A stretch of 64,000 bases of DNA from Geobacter sp. Its GTDB lineage: Bacteria; Desulfobacterota; Desulfuromonadia; Geobacterales; Pseudopelobacteraceae. Below, piece by piece: positions 59,258 through 64,000 of this stretch; within the stretch, counting starts at the first letter, position 1, and the number at the start of each line of letters is the position of its first letter. The stretch is taken from contig WKKS01000001.1 in NCBI GenBank assembly GCA_009684515.1, positions 248,001-312,000 on the forward strand, in the 5' to 3' direction. The position numbers were made by a program, and so were the translations under genes. Below the pieces are notes generated by a model that had not been told where the DNA came from, did not search any database, and saw only the letters and a program-made list of their open reading frames with translations.

Positions 59258-62200
59258 TTACTCAAAAGTGGCGGCATTATAGCCGAACAGTCGCTCCACT
59301 TCCAGTCTTAATTCATCACTGGCCGCGACGTTCATATCCGGCGGCAGCGGCATTGTCGAACAACTGCGTTTTGGTATGACAAACTGAACATAAGCCGGGA
59401 CACTGCCGCGGTGACGTTCGATAATAGCTTTCAGTGCATCTACCTGCTCGACGGGCGTATTTTCAACCTGCAGGGTAAACAGCACTTTTTTGGTGGTCTG
59501 GGCCCTGGCCTCCGCCAGCAACTTGATATCGCCAGCCGGACCGCGCTGTTGCTGCTGCCACTGGTTGCCACCCTCTTTGTGGGCCTGCACCAGAATTTTG
59601 CACCCTTTCTCGCCTTTTTCCAGTTTACCGACAATCAGCAACGGGTCATCGCATTTCAGCAAGGATGAGCTCAAAACATAGATATCGGAAAAAACCGTAA
59701 TCTCCACCGAACCGGTCAGGTCTTCGACTGTCACGAATCCCATCCGGTCTCCCTTTTTGGTGGTGATTTCCTTCAAGGATGAGACGATGCCGCAAATCCG
59801 TACTTCACTGCCGTCAGCCATCTCAACCATACTGGCAATTTCGGTGTTGGCCAGTCGCCGGATATCATCAATATAACGATCCAGCGGGTGTCCGGTAATC
59901 AGGAATCCCAGCGCCTCCTTCTCGAAAGCCAGTTTTTCCTTGTCGTGCCATTCGGGAACATTCGGCAGCTTCATGCCGCCGTTGCCGTTGCCCCTGGTCA
60001 CTTCCTCGGTTCCGAACAGCGAAACCTGGGCGCTGGCTTTTTCCTCCTGAATTTTCTGACCATAATTGGTGGCAGCTTCCGCCCCCTCCATCAACGCAGC
60101 TCGGGCCGCTCCGGTCGAATCAAAGGCGCCGCACTTGATCAGCGATTCGATAACCCTTTTGTTAACCCGCCGCAGATCTACCCGCTCGCAAAAGTCGTAC
60201 AGACTCTTGAAAACACCATCTTTTCTGGCTTCCAGAATGGCCTCGATGGCCCCGGCACCAACGTTTTTCACGGCACCCAAACCAAAACGCATCGATGTGC
60301 CGACAACCGTAAAGGAAAGTCCGGATGAGTTGATATCCGGCGGCAGCACCTCCAAACCCTGTTCACGGCAATCGCTGATGTTTTTGATAACCTTGTCGGT
60401 GCTGTCCATGTCGCAGGTCAGCAGCGCCGCCATGAATTCAACCGGGTAATGGGCCTTGAGATAAGCGGTCTGGTAAGCGATCAGGGCATAGGCGGCCGAA
60501 TGCGATTTGTTGAAACCGTATTCAGCAAACTTGTGCATCAGGTCAAAGATCGCCTCGGCTTTTTTGGGATCCAGATTGTTGGCTTTGGCACCTTCCAGAA
60601 AAAGCCCCTTCTGGCGGCTCATCTCCTTGTCATCCTTCTTTCCCATGGCACGACGCAGCAAGTCGGCCTGCCCCAGCGAATAACCGGCCAGGGAGCGGGA
60701 AATCTGCATAACCTGCTCCTGATAGACTATAACACCATAGGTATCCTTCAGGATCGGTTCCAACTGCGGCAGGTCGTAAACAACCTCTTTGCGGCCATGC
60801 TTGCGGTCGATGAAGTCATCCACCATGCCGGAACCGAGCGGACCTGGGCGATAGAGGGCGCAGGCCGCAATAACGTCCTCGAAACAGGAGGGTTTGAGCT
60901 TGACCAGCATCTCCTTCATGCCGCTGGATTCAAGCTGGAAAACCCCGGTGGTATTGCCGGCGGTGATCAGGTCATAGCTGGCCTGATCGTCGTCCCGCAG
61001 CGTCGTAATGTCGAAATTCGGATCCTTCCCTTCCCGCACCAGTTTGACGGCATTTTCGATTACGGTCAGGTTTTTAAGCCCCAGAAAGTCGAATTTAACC
61101 AAACCGACCAGCTCGACATACTTCATCGAATACTGTGTGTTGATTGATCCGGTTTTCTGATCCTTGTAGATCGGCAGGAACTCCTCCAGCTGATCCGGTG
61201 CCACCACAACGGCGGCGGCATGTGTCGAGGCATGGCGGGTCAACCCTTCCAGACAGAGCGCCGTGTCCAGCAGATCACGGACCTGCGGATCGGAATCGGC
61301 CAGTTCATTCAACTGGGGTTCCTGCTGAATAGCCTTCTTCAGCGTCATTTTCAGATCGTCCGGTATCAACTTGGCGATCCGGTCCACATCACCGTAAGTC
61401 AGGTTCAGGGCGCGTCCAACGTCCCGTACGACCGCCTTGGCCCCCATGGTTCCAAAGGTGATGATCTGGCAAACCCGGTCACGACCGTACTTTTCGACCA
61501 TATACTGGATCACTTCGCCCCGGCGGTCCTGACAGAAGTCTACGTCGATATCCGGCATGGAGATACGTTCCGGATTAAGGAAACGTTCAAACAGAAGATT
61601 ATATGGGAGCGGGTCAAGATCTGTAATTTTGATTGCATAGGCAACCAGCGAACCGGCCGCCGAGCCCCTGCCCGGGCCGACCGGAATACCTCGATCCTTG
61701 GCCCAGCGGATAAAGTCGGATACGATCAAAAAGTAGGCCGGAAATTTCATATCACGGATGCAGTCCAGCTCGATCGCCAGACGGTCAAAATAGGCCTGCT
61801 GCTGCTCCAGCGTCATATCCGGATACTTGGCCAGGATCGTGATCATGCGTTCCTTGAGTCCCTCCGTGGCCAGATCTTTCAGCATATCGTCGTGATTCTG
61901 TCCTGCGGGCGGGTCAAAATGAGGGAAATAATAGGTTTTGCCGTCCACCGCAAGCTCCAGATTGCACTGATCGGCAATCACCAGAGTATTGCTGACCGCC
62001 TCTGGAGCGTATGAGAAGGCCCGCTGCATCTCCTCCGGCGATTTCACATAAAACTCTTCCGCCGAAAATCGCATGTGGGTCGGGTCGCTCATGGTCTTGC
62101 CGGTCTGGATACAGAGCAATACCTCGTGAGCCCTAGCATCGTCGCGGTTCAGGTAATGGCAGTCGTTGGTCGCCACCAGCGGCAGCTTCAACTCCGCCGC

Positions 62201-62812
62201 CACCTCCATCAGGCGCTTGTTGACGATATCCTGCTCCGCCAGGGTGTTTTCCTGCAGCTCGATATAGTAGCGATCCGGAAACTGTTCGCTGTACCAGCGG
62301 GCGGTTGCGACGGCCTCCTCCATCCGCCCCCGGCCGCACTGCATGGCCACTTCCCCCTTCAGGCAGGCCGACAGGGCGATCAACCCCTCGGAGTGACCGG
62401 TCAACAGCTCCCGGTCGATACGGGGACGATAGTAAAAGCCCTCCTTGTAACCGGCCGAAGTCAGGTATGAAAGATTTTTGTAACCCTGCATATTCTCGCA
62501 GAGCAGGACCAGATGGTAGGCCGCGTCGGAAATCCCCTTGGCATCCCTGGAGAAGCGCGATTCGGGCGCCAGATACAGTTCGCAGCCGATGATCGGCTTG
62601 ACGCCGGCCTTCTTGCATTTCAGGTAGAATTCAGCCGCGCCGAACATATTGCCGTGGTCGGTGATCGCCACCGCCGGCATATTCTCAGTCTTGGCCTTCT
62701 CGATCAGATCATCGAAGCGGATGGCACCGTCCAGCAGGGAATATTGGGTGTGAAGATGAAGGTGGACAAAGGTGCTTGAGGGGGTATTTTCTGCAAATAC
62801 GGATGGTTCCAT
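59258..62812 (-). CDS. dnaE: DNA polymerase III subunit alpha
   Basis: 1184 residues, full length. PHP domain opens with VHLHLHTQYSLLDGAIRFDDL; polymerase core with GPGRGSAAGSLVAYAI and the catalytic aspartates in PDIDVDFCQDRRGEVIQ; helix-hairpin-helix and OB-fold (ITTKKGDRMGFVTVEDLTGSVEITVFSD) toward the C-terminus; beta-clamp and tau-binding tail. This is the DnaE1 replicative type by length. 186 bp upstream of accA. Confidence 0.97.
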   Translation of the reverse strand: MEPSVFAENTPSSTFVHLHLHTQYSLLDGAIRFDDLIEKAKTENMPAVAITDHGNMFGAAEFYLKCKKAGVKPIIGCELYLAPESRFSRDAKGISDAAYHLVLLCENMQGYKNLSYLTSAGYKEGFYYRPRIDRELLTGHSEGLIALSACLKGEVAMQCGRGRMEEAVATARWYSEQFPDRYYIELQENTLAEQDIVNKRLMEVAAELKLPLVATNDCHYLNRDDARAHEVLLCIQTGKTMSDPTHMRFSAEEFYVKSPEEMQRAFSYAPEAVSNTLVIADQCNLELAVDGKTYYFPHFDPPAGQNHDDMLKDLATEGLKERMITILAKYPDMTLEQQQAYFDRLAIELDCIRDMKFPAYFLIVSDFIRWAKDRGIPVGPGRGSAAGSLVAYAIKITDLDPLPYNLLFERFLNPERISMPDIDVDFCQDRRGEVIQYMVEKYGRDRVCQIITFGTMGAKAVVRDVGRALNLTYGDVDRIAKLIPDDLKMTLKKAIQQEPQLNELADSDPQVRDLLDTALCLEGLTRHASTHAAAVVVAPDQLEEFLPIYKDQKTGSINTQYSMKYVELVGLVKFDFLGLKNLTVIENAVKLVREGKDPNFDITTLRDDDQASYDLITAGNTTGVFQLESSGMKEMLVKLKPSCFEDVIAACALYRPGPLGSGMVDDFIDRKHGRKEVVYDLPQLEPILKDTYGVIVYQEQVMQISRSLAGYSLGQADLLRRAMGKKDDKEMSRQKGLFLEGAKANNLDPKKAEAIFDLMHKFAEYGFNKSHSAAYALIAYQTAYLKAHYPVEFMAALLTCDMDSTDKVIKNISDCREQGLEVLPPDINSSGLSFTVVGTSMRFGLGAVKNVGAGAIEAILEARKDGVFKSLYDFCERVDLRRVNKRVIESLIKCGAFDSTGAARAALMEGAEAATNYGQKIQEEKASAQVSLFGTEEVTRGNGNGGMKLPNVPEWHDKEKLAFEKEALGFLITGHPLDRYIDDIRRLANTEIASMVEMADGSEVRICGIVSSLKEITTKKGDRMGFVTVEDLTGSVEITVFSDIYVLSSSLLKCDDPLLIVGKLEKGEKGCKILVQAHKEGGNQWQQQQRGPAGDIKLLAEARAQTTKKVLFTLQVENTPVEQVDALKAIIERHRGSVPAYVQFVIPKRSCSTMPLPPDMNVAASDELRLEVERLFGYNAATFE

Positions 62813-62960
62813 GGGGCACTGCCTCCCGGTAATTCAATAGTCAGGAATTATGCCTTATAGCAAGATATGGTGTCAAGCAAAGGGAGATGTCGCAATATTT
62901 TGTGTGCAATGGTAGGAAGTTGGCGATGCTGCTACTCGTAACCGGTCTTATTGAGATTTC

Positions 62961-63407
62961 TTATTCCGTGGGGGCACATCCCAGGGCAACCGTCTTTTCG
63001 ATTTTTTTTCGATAGTTTGTGTCAGTAATAAAGTTTTTCAATATCGGCCAGGCTTTCCTTGTCGCCTCAGAAGTACACATGATGTAACGGTAGGAACCTT
63101 CGGCAAAAGGCGCATCATCGTCAGGGTAAAAAGTCTTGTAATAAATTCCTCCTGCCGTAAAACTAGTCAGCAAATAGGCGAATTCTTCAGGTTTCAACCC
63201 GATTTTTTCCAGTTGATCGGGATCCAGGTTATGGAATTTAAGGGCCGTAGGGACTTCAGCAATTTTGGCTTCTACGCCAATTATCGTCGTCAGATTATGA
63301 AATATGGCGTTATTCTTGTTCATTCTACCGTTTAACCAAAGTGTATAAAGCAGCGTCAGGGTTGACAACAAAAAGGCCCCCAGTGAAATTATAACTTCAT
63401 CTTTCAT
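62961..63407 (-). CDS. Small membrane-anchored protein of unknown function
   Basis: 148 residues from ATG 63407 (AAAAGGAGTG upstream). One N-terminal helix (about 6-24) and a soluble remainder (IGVEAKIAEVPTALKFHNLDPDQLEKIGLKPEEFAYLLTSFTAGGIYYKTF). No named family; the layout resembles short tail-anchored or bitopic proteins with a cytosolic helical domain. Confidence 0.6.
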   Translation of the reverse strand: MKDEVIISLGAFLLSTLTLLYTLWLNGRMNKNNAIFHNLTTIIGVEAKIAEVPTALKFHNLDPDQLEKIGLKPEEFAYLLTSFTAGGIYYKTFYPDDDAPFAEGSYRYIMCTSEATRKAWPILKNFITDTNYRKKIEKTVALGCAPTE

Positions 63408-63526
63408 AGTCACTCCTTTTCGTCAGTTGAGAACGTGTGCCATCTATTACAACATTTGTCTGAATATTCAGTCACTGGATAACTGTTTTTTGCAGATCAA
63501 AACATTCCACAAATTCCGGGCTCAAT

Positions 63527-63859
63527 TCAACTGGTCATATTGAACTCTTTCATCAGATCTTCCATTGATATCGTCTTCAATAACTCAGCTTTCCTGGATG
63601 TCAGCTCAGCCCCGACCAGGATCGAATCAGACAGGTCCGCCCTGCGCAGATCAGCTCTCCTAAAAGTTGCTTGGCTTAAATCGGACCTGTTTGAGTCCAC
63701 TCTGCGAAAACTTGTATCATTAAAGTTAAAATCCCTGAGATTCTTCCCCTGTAGTTTCGCTTTGCGGAGGTTTGGCCGTATTTGAGGATTTTCAAGTCGC
63801 CACCGGTTCCACACTTCCACACTTTGTTCAAGTATTTTGATATGCTAGGGATCAGACAT
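63527..63859 (-). pseudogene. Pentapeptide-repeat gene with an amber codon at position 5
   Basis: The best start is the ATG at 63859-63857, with GGGAGGTG at good spacing, but codon 5 is TAG (63847-63845). After it the frame continues in family style (HIKILEQSVEVWNRWRLENPQIRPNLRKAKLQGKNL...) to a stop at 63527. A shortened reading could begin at the GTG at 63820 (97 residues), though it lacks a ribosome-binding site. Residues are pentapeptide A(D/N)LxX-like in the middle (LRRADLSDSILVGAEL) and lose register near the C-terminus. Either a nonsense mutant, a sequencing error, or a readthrough gene. Confidence 0.65.
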
Positions 63860-64000
63860 TTATACACCTCCCGTAAACAGAGGAAATTCTTTATCTAGAT
63901 CAGAGAATTCCACTAAACAATTGCAGCCAGGCGAAACTCCACATCAGGAAGTCCGAACCTTCCTTCACTAATCAGACAACTATTTAAGGACTTTTTTAAC

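Noticed and set aside
61220..62014. 264-codon open frame antisense to dnaE, and similar long antisense frames over purL, ftsH, corA and the slipin gene
   Set aside because: Each lies opposite a strongly supported conserved gene, has no recognisable domains or ribosome-binding site, and follows from GC-rich codon structure.
63845..63847. TAG read as pyrrolysine
   Set aside because: No pyl genes are visible and the gene family has no known pyrrolysine; a nonsense mutation or alternative start is simpler.
1..64000. CRISPR arrays, tRNA genes, rRNA genes and insertion sequences
   Set aside because: No regular spaced repeats, no cloverleaf apart from the tmRNA, no rRNA sequence and no transposase were found by eye; a covariance scan would be needed to exclude a missed tRNA.

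Overview
The window looks like chromosomal DNA of a Geobacter-type bacterium (Desulfuromonadia, Geobacterales). The reasons are gene content and style: a PurL of about 990 residues with a PurS-like N-terminus next to a separate PurQ, a MucR-type zinc-finger regulator, a di-heme cytochrome c peroxidase, a c-heme-binding membrane sensor, bacteriohemerythrin, LipM/LipA lipoylation, a smpB-ssrA pair and a moderately GC-rich core. No species is claimed. Most genes run leftward in long, tightly packed operons.

Layout: 1-10.7 kb is housekeeping on the minus strand (ftsH cut by the window edge, ACT-domain malic enzyme, beta carbonic anhydrase, purE, tilS, a holin-like protein, corA, pfk, an SRPBCC protein, rarA). 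10.9-11.75 kb holds smpB and the tmRNA gene. 11.8-14.1 kb is a three-gene islet (VOC protein, exported pentapeptide-repeat protein, Tyr/Arg-rich exported protein) lying between two nearly identical terminator-containing segments. 14.1-15.9 kb has DedA, a HIT protein and small envelope proteins. 15.9-20.3 kb is an AT-rich accessory island with ccdAB, a RelE-like toxin with an HTH antitoxin, a cupin protein, a PD-(D/E)XK-like protein and an OLD-type ATPase/Toprim nuclease. The last two and the cupin gene are separated by elements that behave like integron attC sites.

20.6-27.4 kb returns to core genes (ROK kinase, YheU, DUF3750, MucR, slipin/NfeD, LipM-LipA, hemerythrin with a 53-residue partner). 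27.4-30.4 kb is a magnesium-responsive unit: promoter, M-box riboswitch, intrinsic terminator, a membrane-free PRC/MgtE-N/CBS protein and an NRAMP-family transporter whose metal-site motifs are altered in the way reported for NRAMP-related Mg2+ transporters. 30.4-46.1 kb is a long leftward purine/pyrimidine block (purB, mscS, purL, recQ, purQ, purF, pyrE, a second pfk, tlyA, hinT), preceded by asnS, DUF503 and an MBL hydrolase. 46.2-50.3 kb has PDZ and thioredoxin-fold exported proteins, rluB, a response regulator-GAF protein and a Crp/Fnr regulator. 50.5-54.7 kb is a signalling locus: a kinase-less c-heme sensor divergent from a solute symporter-STAC-GAF-SpoIIE phosphatase fusion, with a 25-bp palindrome between them. 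54.7-62.8 kb carries an envelope lipoprotein pair, a MacA-like peroxidase, accA and dnaE. The end holds a small membrane protein and a pentapeptide-repeat gene with an amber codon at position 5.

Most noteworthy are the cassette-like organisation of the OLD/PD-(D/E)XK genes, where precise removal of one cassette would restore a perfect attC pairing, and the M-box-controlled NRAMP/MgtE-sensor operon.
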